From assembly GCF_002911015.1 (NCBI RefSeq), contig NZ_KZ626894.1, positions 1 through 54,533 on the forward strand: a stretch of DNA of 54,533 bases. The letters run 5' to 3'. The notes beneath the pieces are model-generated. The model was not told the origin of the DNA and made no database searches. It saw only the letters and a list, made by a program, of their open reading frames with translations. Shown piece by piece: positions 15,590 through 22,904 of this stretch. Numbering within the stretch: the first letter of the stretch is position 1; each line of letters begins with the position of its first letter. Origin of the DNA: Streptomyces populi (GTDB lineage Bacteria; Actinomycetota; Actinomycetes; Streptomycetales; Streptomycetaceae). The position numbers and the translations under genes are program-made.

Positions 15590-15751
15590 GTGAGCACCGA
15601 GGCGTACGCGCACGACGCGATCCGCACCCCGCGCGGTCGCGGCAAGGCCGACGGGGCCCTGCACGGCACCGGGCCGGCCGCCCTGGCCGTCGGCCCGATC
15701 CACGAGCTCCCCGGCCGCTTCCCGGACCTCGACCCGGCGGTGGTGGAGTGA
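15590..15751 (+). pseudogene. Truncated acetyl-CoA acetyltransferase (thiolase) remnant, N-terminal 53 residues
   Basis: A GTG frame with GTCCGAGG before it encodes EAYAHDAIRTPRGRGKADGALHG and then LAVGPIHELPGRFPDLDPA. This is the start of the thiolase family (usually 390-430 residues), where this segment forms the first strand and loop. It stops after 53 residues at a TGA; the active-site Cys region and everything after are missing. The following 149 bases in any frame do not resume the family. A deletion between the thiolase and the downstream synthetase is the simplest explanation. Loss of the beta-oxidation thiolase means another copy elsewhere must serve the pathway. Confidence 0.65.
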
Positions 15752-15900
15752 CCCGCGGTCCGCGTGTCCGGGGTCGCGGAAGCCCTGCGGAAGGTCCTCC
15801 TGGAGGGGCAGCGGCACCCCGGCTCCATCGGGCGCCCGCAGGGCCTCCCGACGCCCCGGTCTCCCCAGACGTTTCCCTTCCGGCCCGCAAGGAGGCCCCG

Positions 15901-17733
15901 ATGACATCGGCACCCCGCACCACCGGCGACCTGCCCGACGACCCGGCCGACCGGACCCTGCCGCAGCTGCTGGCCCGGAACGCGCGGGAACACCCCCGGC
16001 TCCCGGCTCTGTCCTGGCAGTCGGCGGACCAGGGCGGCGACTGGACGACGTACAGCTGGGCGGAGATCCACGAGCACACCCGGAGCCTGGCCGCCGGGTA
16101 CCGGGCGCTCGGCGTCGGCCGCGGCGACCACGTCCTGCTGATGATGGCCAACCGGCCCGAGCACTGGCTGTCGGACCTGGCGCTGGTCCGCCTCGGCGCG
16201 GTCCCGGTCAGTGTCTACGGCACCGCGGCTCCCGAGCAGATCACCCACATCGCCCGCAACTGCCGGGCCCGCCTCGCCGTGGTCGAGGGGGCGGCCCAGG
16301 TGACGGCGTGGGAGCCGACGCTGGCCGACGCGGGCACCCCGCTGGAGCGGCTGGTGGTGGTCGAGGCGGGTGCGGAGGGGAGTCACCTCCCGTACGCCGC
16401 GCTGCTCGGCGAACCGGTGCCGGAGGAGTTCGCCGGGGAACTGGACGCCGCCCGCCCCGAGGACCCGCTGACCGTCGTCTACACCTCCGGCACCACCGGA
16501 GAGCCCAAGGGGGTCGTCCTGACCCACCGCCAGGTGATGTCCAACGCCCTGGCGCTGGACGCCGTGGTGGAGCTGCCCCCGCACGCCGAGCACATCTGCT
16601 ACCTGCCCTTCGCCCACATCGCCGAGCGGATGCTGGGCATCTACCTGCCCTGCCACCGGGCCTCGCACGTTTTTCTCTGCGCCGACCCGGCGCGCGTCGG
16701 CGAGGTGGTGCGCAAGGTGCGCCCCACGCAGTTCTTCGGCGTGCCGAGGGTCTGGGAGAAACTGTCCGCCGCCGTGCGGGCCGTCCTCTCGCTGATGCCG
16801 GCCGAGCAACGGGAGGTCATCGACCGGGCGTTCGAGGTCGCCCGCGAGCACGTCGGCCACCGCGAGCGCGGCGAGACGCCGCCCGCCGGGCTCGAGGAGC
16901 GTTATGCCCGTGCCCGCGAGGACGTACTGCTGCCCATGCTGGCCGCGGGCGGCCTGGACCGGGTGACCTGGTCGGCCAGCGCGTCGGCGCCGATGTCGCC
17001 CGACGTCGTGAGGTTCTGGGCCGGTTTCGGCCTCGTCGTCATGGACGCCTGGGGGCTGACCGAGACCACCGGCGTCGCCACCGCCAACAGCCCGAAGACC
17101 GGCTTCCGGCTCGGTTCGGTGGGGCGCCCGGTGGAGTCCGTGCAGATCCGCGTCGCCGGGGACGGCGAGATCCTGGTGCGGGGCACGTCCGTGTTCTCGG
17201 GCTACCTCCGGCCCGACGGTTCGGTGCGGTCCGCCCTGGACGCCGAGGGCTGGCTGGCCACCGGCGACATCGGCCGGATCGACGAGGACGGCTACCTCTG
17301 GCTGACCGACCGGAAGAAGGAGATGATCATCACCTCCACCGGCAAGAACGTGTCACCGGCCCTGGTGGAGAACGCGCTCAAGGAACACCCGCTGATCGGC
17401 CAGGCGATGGTGCACGGCGACAACCGCTCCTACCTGGTCGCCCTGTTGGTGCTCGACGCGGAGGCCGCCCCCGCCTGGGCCGCGGCCAACGGCGTCGAGG
17501 CGGAGGGGGGACCGGCCGGGCTGGCGGAACACCCCGCGGTCCGGGCGGAGGTGGACCGCGCGGTGGCCGCCGCCAACACCCGCCTCAACCGCACCGAGCA
17601 GGTCAAGAGGTACGAGCTGCTGGCCGAGGAGTGGGGTCCGGCGACCGGCGAGCTGACGCCCTCGCTGAAGATGCGGCGCCGGGTCATCCGGGACAAGTAC
17701 GCCGCCGAACTGTCCAAGCTCTACCAGGACTGA
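15901..17733 (+). CDS. Long-chain acyl-CoA synthetase (AMP-forming, FadD15-like)
   Basis: 610 residues from ATG with AAGGAGG upstream. The ATP-binding YTSGTTGEPKG lies near 194-204, the A5 region DAWGLTETTG near 382, and the conserved DRKKEMIITSTGKNVSP near 469-485. Length and the latter motif place it among long-chain fatty acid:CoA ligases that activate free acids to acyl-CoA through an acyl-adenylate. With the nearby aldehyde dehydrogenase making acids and the acyl-CoA dehydrogenase taking acyl-CoA, it fits the activating step of the catabolic island. It follows the thiolase remnant and ends before a hexamer repeat and a terminator. Confidence 0.9.
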   Translation: MTSAPRTTGDLPDDPADRTLPQLLARNAREHPRLPALSWQSADQGGDWTTYSWAEIHEHTRSLAAGYRALGVGRGDHVLLMMANRPEHWLSDLALVRLGAVPVSVYGTAAPEQITHIARNCRARLAVVEGAAQVTAWEPTLADAGTPLERLVVVEAGAEGSHLPYAALLGEPVPEEFAGELDAARPEDPLTVVYTSGTTGEPKGVVLTHRQVMSNALALDAVVELPPHAEHICYLPFAHIAERMLGIYLPCHRASHVFLCADPARVGEVVRKVRPTQFFGVPRVWEKLSAAVRAVLSLMPAEQREVIDRAFEVAREHVGHRERGETPPAGLEERYARAREDVLLPMLAAGGLDRVTWSASASAPMSPDVVRFWAGFGLVVMDAWGLTETTGVATANSPKTGFRLGSVGRPVESVQIRVAGDGEILVRGTSVFSGYLRPDGSVRSALDAEGWLATGDIGRIDEDGYLWLTDRKKEMIITSTGKNVSPALVENALKEHPLIGQAMVHGDNRSYLVALLVLDAEAAPAWAAANGVEAEGGPAGLAEHPAVRAEVDRAVAAANTRLNRTEQVKRYELLAEEWGPATGELTPSLKMRRRVIRDKYAAELSKLYQD

Positions 17734-17750
17734 CCCGGCCCGCGTTTCCT

Positions 17751-17810
17751 GGTGCCGGTGCCGGTGCCGGTGCCGGTGCCGGTGCTGGTGCCGGTGCCGA
17801 CGCCGGTGCT
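17751..17810. repeat. GGTGCC hexamer tandem repeat (about 10 units)
   Basis: Roughly ten head-to-tail GGTGCC units with a few single-base changes lie just after the synthetase stop. The stretch is non-coding in the annotation and could vary in copy number by slippage. Confidence 0.75.
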
Positions 17811-17854
17811 TCGCGCCCCGCATCCGCGCGTCCCGCGCTTCCCGCGCGAAAGGA

Positions 17855-17886
17855 GGCCGCCCGCCCTCGTCGGAGGGCGGGCGGCC
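17855..17886. terminator. 14-bp perfect hairpin, convergent genes
   Basis: Perfect arms 17855-17868 and 17873-17886 with the stable tetraloop GTCG lie 17 bases before the end of the converging acyl-CoA dehydrogenase. It is a likely bidirectional terminator. Confidence 0.8.
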
Positions 17887-17902
17887 GCCGTGTCCGGCCG
17901 TC

Positions 17903-19042
17903 TCAGAGACCGTAGGTCCTGCCGATGACGTCCCGCTGGATCTCGCTGGTCCCGCCGTAGATCGTGGAGGCGACCGCGGCCCGCAGATGGCGCTCCATGT
18001 CGAACTCCGTGGTGTAGCCGTAACCGCCCATCATCTGCATGCCCTCCAGGGCGGCCCGCTTGGCGATCTCGGTCGCCTTCAGCTTGGCCATGGAGGCCTC
18101 GCGCGGGAACAGTCTGTCCGGCTCCGCGTCGCAGTCCAGGGCCACCTCGCGCACCAGCAGCCGGGTGCACTCGATCTCGGTGGCGAGATCGGCGATCCGG
18201 TGCCTGAGAGCCTGGAAGGAGCCGACGGGCCGTCCGAACTGCTCGCGTCCGCGGACGTAGGCGACGGCGTCGTCGAAGGCGCGGCGCGCCAGGCCCAGCA
18301 TGTTGGCGGCCAGGAAGAGCCGCTCGTGGTTCAGGCCGGCCATCAACTGCCGCCAGCCGTCGTCCACCTGGCCGACGACCGCGTCCGCGGGCAGCCGCAC
18401 GCCGGTGAGGAAGACGTCGTCGACCTCCCGGCCGCGCATGGTCTCGATGCCCCGTATCTCCACGCCGGGGGCGTCGGCGGGCAGATGGAACATGGTCAGA
18501 CCGCCGTGCTTGTCCTCGCCGGTGCGGGCCACCAGCAGAATGCTCTTCGCGTGGTGCGCGTTGGAGATCCAGGTCTTCTGCCCGTCGATCACCCAGGTGC
18601 CGTCCCGCTCCCGCCGGGCCCGGCAGCGCAGCGCGCCGACGTCCGACCCGGCCCCCGGCTCCGACATGGCGATGGACAGGACGTCGCCGCGCACGGCGCC
18701 GGACAGCACCTCCCGCCGCTGCCGCTCGCTGCCGAAGCGCTCGTAGGCCTTCGCGGTGATGACGGTGGTGACGAAACCTCCGCACGGGACCATTCCGTAC
18801 GAGGTCTCCTCCAGGAAGAGACAGGCGTCGGCCAGCCCGCCGCCGGACCCTCCGTGCTCCTCGGGCAGGCACACCCCGAGCCAGCCCAGGCCGGCGAGCC
18901 TTCCGTACAGCCCGGGGTGGTGGGCCTCGCGGCCGCCCCCCGTCAGCGCGTCGCGCTGCTCTCGGGTACCGCACTCGCGCTTGGTGAAGTCACGTACGGC
19001 CGCGGCGAAAGCGGCCTGTTCCTCGGTGAGTCGACTGCCCAT
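17903..19042 (-). CDS. Acyl-CoA dehydrogenase (LCAD/IVD-type active site)
   Basis: 379 residues from ATG with GGAGG seven bases upstream. It has the FAD-binding ACAD fold: SIAMSEPGAGSDVG, WVIDGQKTWISNA and a C-terminal IYGGTSEIQRDVIGRTYGL. In most ACADs the catalytic Glu is the second residue of YEGT; here it is Gly (YGGT). The base is probably Glu240 in NHERLFLA, the position used by long-chain and isovaleryl-CoA dehydrogenases, which favours long or branched substrates. It is divergent from a TetR gene across 128 bp with an operator-like palindrome, which suggests local control. Confidence 0.9.
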   Translation of the reverse strand: MGSRLTEEQAAFAAAVRDFTKRECGTREQRDALTGGGREAHHPGLYGRLAGLGWLGVCLPEEHGGSGGGLADACLFLEETSYGMVPCGGFVTTVITAKAYERFGSERQRREVLSGAVRGDVLSIAMSEPGAGSDVGALRCRARRERDGTWVIDGQKTWISNAHHAKSILLVARTGEDKHGGLTMFHLPADAPGVEIRGIETMRGREVDDVFLTGVRLPADAVVGQVDDGWRQLMAGLNHERLFLAANMLGLARRAFDDAVAYVRGREQFGRPVGSFQALRHRIADLATEIECTRLLVREVALDCDAEPDRLFPREASMAKLKATEIAKRAALEGMQMMGGYGYTTEFDMERHLRAAVASTIYGGTSEIQRDVIGRTYGL

Positions 19043-19113
19043 CAGGTCCTCCGGGATCCGGGTGCCGTCGGCGGCTCGGTCAGGGTCGGGCAAGCAGATG
19101 AGTTACAAAGATA

Positions 19114-19127
19114 TGATAGATGTATCA
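19114..19127. promoter_or_regulatory. Operator candidate TGATA-N4-TATCA
   Basis: Perfect 5-base arms with a 4-base spacer lie in an AT-rich patch of the 128-bp divergent region between the acyl-CoA dehydrogenase and its TetR neighbour. This is a typical place and symmetry for a shared TetR operator. Confidence 0.5.
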
Positions 19128-19170
19128 ATGACTCTCGGGGAATCGTCTGACCGGTATCGTGAGGAGCACC

Positions 19171-19797
19171 ATGAGAGCTGACACGAACGAATCGTGGCTC
19201 GCCCGGGCCCTCGACCGGCCGGAGCCCGAGGACCGCACGGGGCGCCGGATCCTCGACGCGGCGCTGGAGCAGTTCACCCTCCTGGGACTGCGCCGCTCCT
19301 CCGTGGACGACGTCGCCAAGCGGGCCGGTGTCTCCCGGGTCACCGTCTACCGGCGCTTCCAGACCAAGGACAAGCTGGTCGAGGACACCCTGCTGCGCGA
19401 ACTCGGCCGGTTCTTCCAGCGGCTGGACGCGGCGGTGGCGGCGCTGCCGACCATGAAGGAGCGGGTCGTCGAGGGTTTCGTGGTCGCCCTGCGCCACACC
19501 CGAGCCCATCCGCTCTTCGGCGGCCTGCTGCGCCTCGAACCCGAGGTGGTGCTGCCCTACCTGACCGTGCAGGGCAGCTCCTCGCTCTCCGCCACCGTCG
19601 AGTACCTGACGGTCCATCTGCGCCGCGCCCAGCAGGCCGAGGGCCGTCCCGACGACGACCCGCGCCCGGTCGCCGAGCTGATGGTGCGGGTCGCCGTGTC
19701 CTTCCTGCTCAACCCGGCCAGTTGCATCGAGATGGAGGACGAGGACCAGGCCAGGGCCTTCGCCCGTCGCTACCTGGCCCCGCTGCTGGACGCCTGA
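19171..19797 (+). CDS. TetR/AcrR-family regulator
   Basis: 208 residues from ATG with GTGAGGAG 4 bases upstream. The N-terminal HTH (about 25-70) reads ILDAALEQFTLLGLRRSSVDDVAKRAGVSRVTVYRRFQTKDK in outline, with an unusual VTVYRRF recognition-helix end. The rest is a helical effector domain. It is divergent from the acyl-CoA dehydrogenase, which it probably controls together with itself. It converges with the aldehyde dehydrogenase; the 61-bp gap holds a short imperfect hairpin. Confidence 0.85.
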   Translation: MRADTNESWLARALDRPEPEDRTGRRILDAALEQFTLLGLRRSSVDDVAKRAGVSRVTVYRRFQTKDKLVEDTLLRELGRFFQRLDAAVAALPTMKERVVEGFVVALRHTRAHPLFGGLLRLEPEVVLPYLTVQGSSSLSATVEYLTVHLRRAQQAEGRPDDDPRPVAELMVRVAVSFLLNPASCIEMEDEDQARAFARRYLAPLLDA

Positions 19798-19858
19798 CCG
19801 TCCGGACCGGCCCGACCCGCCTGGCCTGACGGCCGGGCGGGCGGAGGGCGTCGGCCGT

Positions 19859-21364
19859 TCAGCGACGTCGGTGCAGCGCCCGCGCCAGCCGCACCGCGCG
19901 CTCCCGCGTGGCCGCCGGGACCCCGAAGGAGGTCAGCGCGATCGGCGGGGTGAACCGCTGCACCGTGGTCGACTGCACGGAGGTGAAGGCACGCAGCCCC
20001 TCCTCGCCGTGGATCCGTCCGAAGCCGGAGTCCTGCGAACCGCCGAACGGCAGCGCCGGCACCGCCGCGAAGCCCAGCACCGAGTTCACCGACACCGCCC
20101 CCGCGCGCAGTCGCGCCGCGATCGCGGCGCCGCCGCGCCCGCCGCGGCAGAACACCGCGGCCCCCAGGGCGTAGCGCGAGGCGTTGGCCCGCTCCACCGC
20201 CTCGTCCACGTCGGCCACCTGGTTGATCGCCACGACCGGCCCGAAGGTCTCCTCCGCCATCGCCGCCGCGTCCTCCGGGACGCCGGTCAGCACGACCGGC
20301 GAGACGTAGGGGGCGCGGACCGACTCGGGCCCGCCCAGCAGGGCCCGCGCGCCCGCAGAGACCGCGTCGGTCACATGCCGCTCGACGACCGCGACCTGGC
20401 CCGGCAGGGTCATCGGGCCGTAGGGGGCGTCCGCCCCGGCGCCCGGGCGCAGCTCCCCGGCCCGTTCGACCACCCGTTCGCACAGCGCCGCGTGGATCTC
20501 GCGCACCGCGTAGACGCGCTCCACCCCCGCACAGGTCTGTCCCGCGTTGCTCAGCGCGCCCCACACGATCGCGTCGGCCGCCGCGTCCAGGTCCGCGTCC
20601 GCGGTGACGATCACCGCGTCCTTCCCGCCGCACTCGGCGAGGAACGGCGTCAGCGTCTCGGCGCACACCGCCATCACCTTGCGGGCCGTCCCCGGCGAAC
20701 CGGTGAACGCCAGTTTGTCGACCCCGGAGCGGGCCAGGGCGTCCCCGGTGGAGGCCGCGCCGGTGACGGTGGTGAGCAGCCCGGCGTGCCCGGGCACGGC
20801 GGCGTCGAAGAGCCCGGCCAGCAGGACCCCGGTGCCCGGGGTCAGCTCGGACGGCTTGAGGACCACGGCGTTCCCCGCGGCCAGGGCGTAACCGACGGAA
20901 CCCATCGGGGTGTACAGGGGGTAGTTCCAGGGACCTATCACGCCGATCACGCCCAGCGGCCGGTGCACCAGCGAGGCCCGCTGGTGCACGGCGAACAGTC
21001 CGGTGCCCACCTTCCGCCGACGCAGCACGCGTCCGGCGTTGCGGGCGGCCCAGCCCAGGTGCTCCAGCGTGAGCACGGTCTCCAGCGCGGCGTCACCGGC
21101 CGGCTTGCCGGTCTCCTCGGCGATGGTGCGGGCCACGGTGTCCAGGTCGGCGGCGAGGGCCTTCTTCCAGCGCAGCAGGTGGTCACGGCGCCCGGTGGCG
21201 GGCAGCGCCGCCCAGCCGGCCTGGGCGGCCCTGGCCCGCGCCACGGCGCGGGAGACCTCTTCCGGCCCGTCCACCGGGTACGCGGAGATCGGTTCGCCGG
21301 TCGCGGGGGAGTGCGTGGTGAAGGTCGCGGCGCGTGTCGCGGCGGCCGGGGCGGTGTCGGTCAT
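19859..21364 (-). CDS. NAD(P)-dependent aldehyde dehydrogenase
   Basis: 501 residues; the ATG overlaps the stop of the upstream DUF2236 gene (ATGA). The ALDH signature residues are present: Asn147 in GPWNYPL, Glu244 in LAECGGKD, and the nucleophile Cys278 in SNAGQTCAG. The PFGGSQDSGFGR segment near the end is also typical. Sequence and length suit oxidation of aliphatic or aryl aldehydes to acids. Coupling with a DUF2236 oxygenase in one operon, a few kb from lcp, suggests it removes aldehydes released by oxidative cleavage. The substrate itself is inference. Confidence 0.9.
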   Translation of the reverse strand: MTDTAPAAATRAATFTTHSPATGEPISAYPVDGPEEVSRAVARARAAQAGWAALPATGRRDHLLRWKKALAADLDTVARTIAEETGKPAGDAALETVLTLEHLGWAARNAGRVLRRRKVGTGLFAVHQRASLVHRPLGVIGVIGPWNYPLYTPMGSVGYALAAGNAVVLKPSELTPGTGVLLAGLFDAAVPGHAGLLTTVTGAASTGDALARSGVDKLAFTGSPGTARKVMAVCAETLTPFLAECGGKDAVIVTADADLDAAADAIVWGALSNAGQTCAGVERVYAVREIHAALCERVVERAGELRPGAGADAPYGPMTLPGQVAVVERHVTDAVSAGARALLGGPESVRAPYVSPVVLTGVPEDAAAMAEETFGPVVAINQVADVDEAVERANASRYALGAAVFCRGGRGGAAIAARLRAGAVSVNSVLGFAAVPALPFGGSQDSGFGRIHGEEGLRAFTSVQSTTVQRFTPPIALTSFGVPAATRERAVRLARALHRRR

Positions 21365-22302
21365 CGGGTCTCCTGACGGGGAGCGTCGGGGGCGGACGGC
21401 CGTGCCGGAGCGGAGGCCCGTTCCGGTGGCGTCTCCTCCCGGAGCGGGGCCGGCGGACGGGAGTGCGCCCAGTGCGGACCCAGGTCGTCCAGGGTCCAGC
21501 CGAAGGGATAGGTGCGCGCCTCGGGCCTGCGCGGGAACCGCTCCGGCCGGGCGGGCAGCAGCCTGATCAGCCGGGCCCGGGCGCGGAACGCGCGGTGGAC
21601 GGCGATCCGCAGCCGGCGCGGCTCCGGGCGGAAGCCGAGTGCCTCCAGCAGCGGCTCGTCCAGGAGGGCGAGGGCGACCCGGGACGCCAGGCGCCGTGCC
21701 GGGGCCGGGTACCAGGAGGCCATGACGCGCAGGGTGGCCGCGGCGACCCTGCGGTTGGCGGGATCGTAGGCGAACATCTCCCGCTCGTAGTCGTCGTGGA
21801 GCCGCTCGAACGCGGCGTAGGTGTCGGGCACGCCGGAGAGGCCCATCATCTCGCCCATCCGCCGGCCCACCAGCGCCAGGCTCTCGGTCTCCTGCTCGCA
21901 CAGGCGCCGCCAGCCGAACCGGTCGATCCACCGCTTGGGTCCCACCACCGTGGTGGCCAGGACGTAGAGGAAGTCCTCGTCGGCGATCCGGTAACGGCCG
22001 TGGATGCGGTTCAGGTGGCGGGCGGCCGCCCGGCCGTGTTCCGAGTCCATCCCCTCGCGGACCATCTCGTACGTGATCAGCACCGTGTCGTCGTACCGCT
22101 TCTGGCCGGCGCGCTCGAACTCCTGGGTGCGGTCCAGGAGCCGGGAGATGCGCGGGACGCCGTAGTCGCGCAGGAACGCGATCGACGTCCCGTGGAGATA
22201 GTCGCGGGGGAACTCGTAGTGGATGATCCACCGGTAGATCTGCTCGAAGTCCTGCCGCGGATCCATCTGCCGGATGCGGCGGAGCCGACTGTGGCGGTCC
22301 AT
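21361..22302 (-). CDS. Oxygenase MpaB-family protein (DUF2236)
   Basis: 313 residues; the ATG MDRHSRLRRIRQ is preferred since upstream frames enter the regulatory region. The central portion shows the all-helical DUF2236 pattern: FPRDYLHGTSIAFLRDYGVPRISRLL, then RYDDTVLITYEMVREG and a long helix with RHLNRIHGRYRIADEDFLYVLATTVVGP, ending with DYEREMFAYD. This fold includes Lcp and the fungal oxygenase MpaB; members bind haem or cleave double bonds, but most are uncharacterised. Unlike the Lcp here it has no signal peptide, so it acts in the cytoplasm. It is coupled to an aldehyde dehydrogenase, which fits release of an aldehyde. Confidence 0.82.
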   Translation of the reverse strand: MDRHSRLRRIRQMDPRQDFEQIYRWIIHYEFPRDYLHGTSIAFLRDYGVPRISRLLDRTQEFERAGQKRYDDTVLITYEMVREGMDSEHGRAAARHLNRIHGRYRIADEDFLYVLATTVVGPKRWIDRFGWRRLCEQETESLALVGRRMGEMMGLSGVPDTYAAFERLHDDYEREMFAYDPANRRVAAATLRVMASWYPAPARRLASRVALALLDEPLLEALGFRPEPRRLRIAVHRAFRARARLIRLLPARPERFPRRPEARTYPFGWTLDDLGPHWAHSRPPAPLREETPPERASAPARPSAPDAPRQETR

Positions 22303-22904
22303 GGGTGATCCCTCCTGCCGGAATCGCGGCGTGAGCGGTCGGATCTGCGGACTGCTGGCGTTCAGGTCGGGACGGCGAAGCGGGTACCCCCCGGATGAGC
22401 CGATGATACTGAAACTATTGAGTTGTCTCATCGGGCGTCAATACTCCGGACGTGACGGAGGGGCGGGGGTGCTCGTGAGGATGCATCGTTTTATGTGTGC
22501 GTCGCCAACTCCCCTGAAGGCGGGGGAGTGTGACGGAGTGTCCGACAAGTGGCGCGGACGTCGTCGGCGTCCCGCGGGGGTGCGGGCCGCGTGCCGCGAC
22601 CGCCCCCGCCCGGAGCGGCGACCCCGAAAAGGGCTCACTGGGTGTCAGATCCCGCCGATACCGTGCGATTCGGGAAATATGACCGAATTGTCCCATAGCG
22701 TGTCGGACGTCACTGGGTCCGGCCCGTCGTGGTCAACTCGGCTGCGAGAAAAGAATTTCCAGGGGTTCGGGCGTGTTTCGGCGCCGGCCAGGTACTTGCG
22801 GATCGAGTTCGCCTCGCGCAGAGTCCATGACCGTTCGGTCCGTCATTTCTCACTTGTTCGGTAAATGACCAAGCTGTCGCATGGGGGCGAAAGGTCGCGC
22901 GTAC
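22303..22904. other. 602-bp gene-free region between DUF2236 operon and GH16 gene
   Basis: No frame here has Streptomyces-like codon use; third-position GC is low. On the left it must hold the promoter of the leftward operon, with an imperfect palindrome at 22408-22423 (ACTgAA...TTgAGT) as an operator candidate. A small hairpin (arms 22508-22514 and 22523-22529) follows. A 20-base motif occurs twice, at 22679-22698 and 22865-22884, with 15 of 20 bases identical (ATGACC, TGTC and CAT blocks). The second copy lies 21 bases before the GH16 start, so this stretch looks like a long upstream regulatory region for that gene. Confidence 0.45.

Noticed and set aside
14278..16860. 860-codon leftward frame across promoter, LLM gene and synthetase
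   Set aside because: It covers the promoter, thiolase remnant and two strong genes; its product has no recognisable domain.
17751..17810. GGTGCC repeats considered as a CRISPR-like array or protein-coding extension
   Set aside because: The unit is six bases with no spacers, and the synthetase already has a stop before it; it is a simple repeat.
22679..22864. 61-codon frame (MTELSHSVSDV...) in the long intergenic region
   Set aside because: Third-position GC is low, the ribosome site is weak and no family is seen; it is more likely part of the regulatory region.
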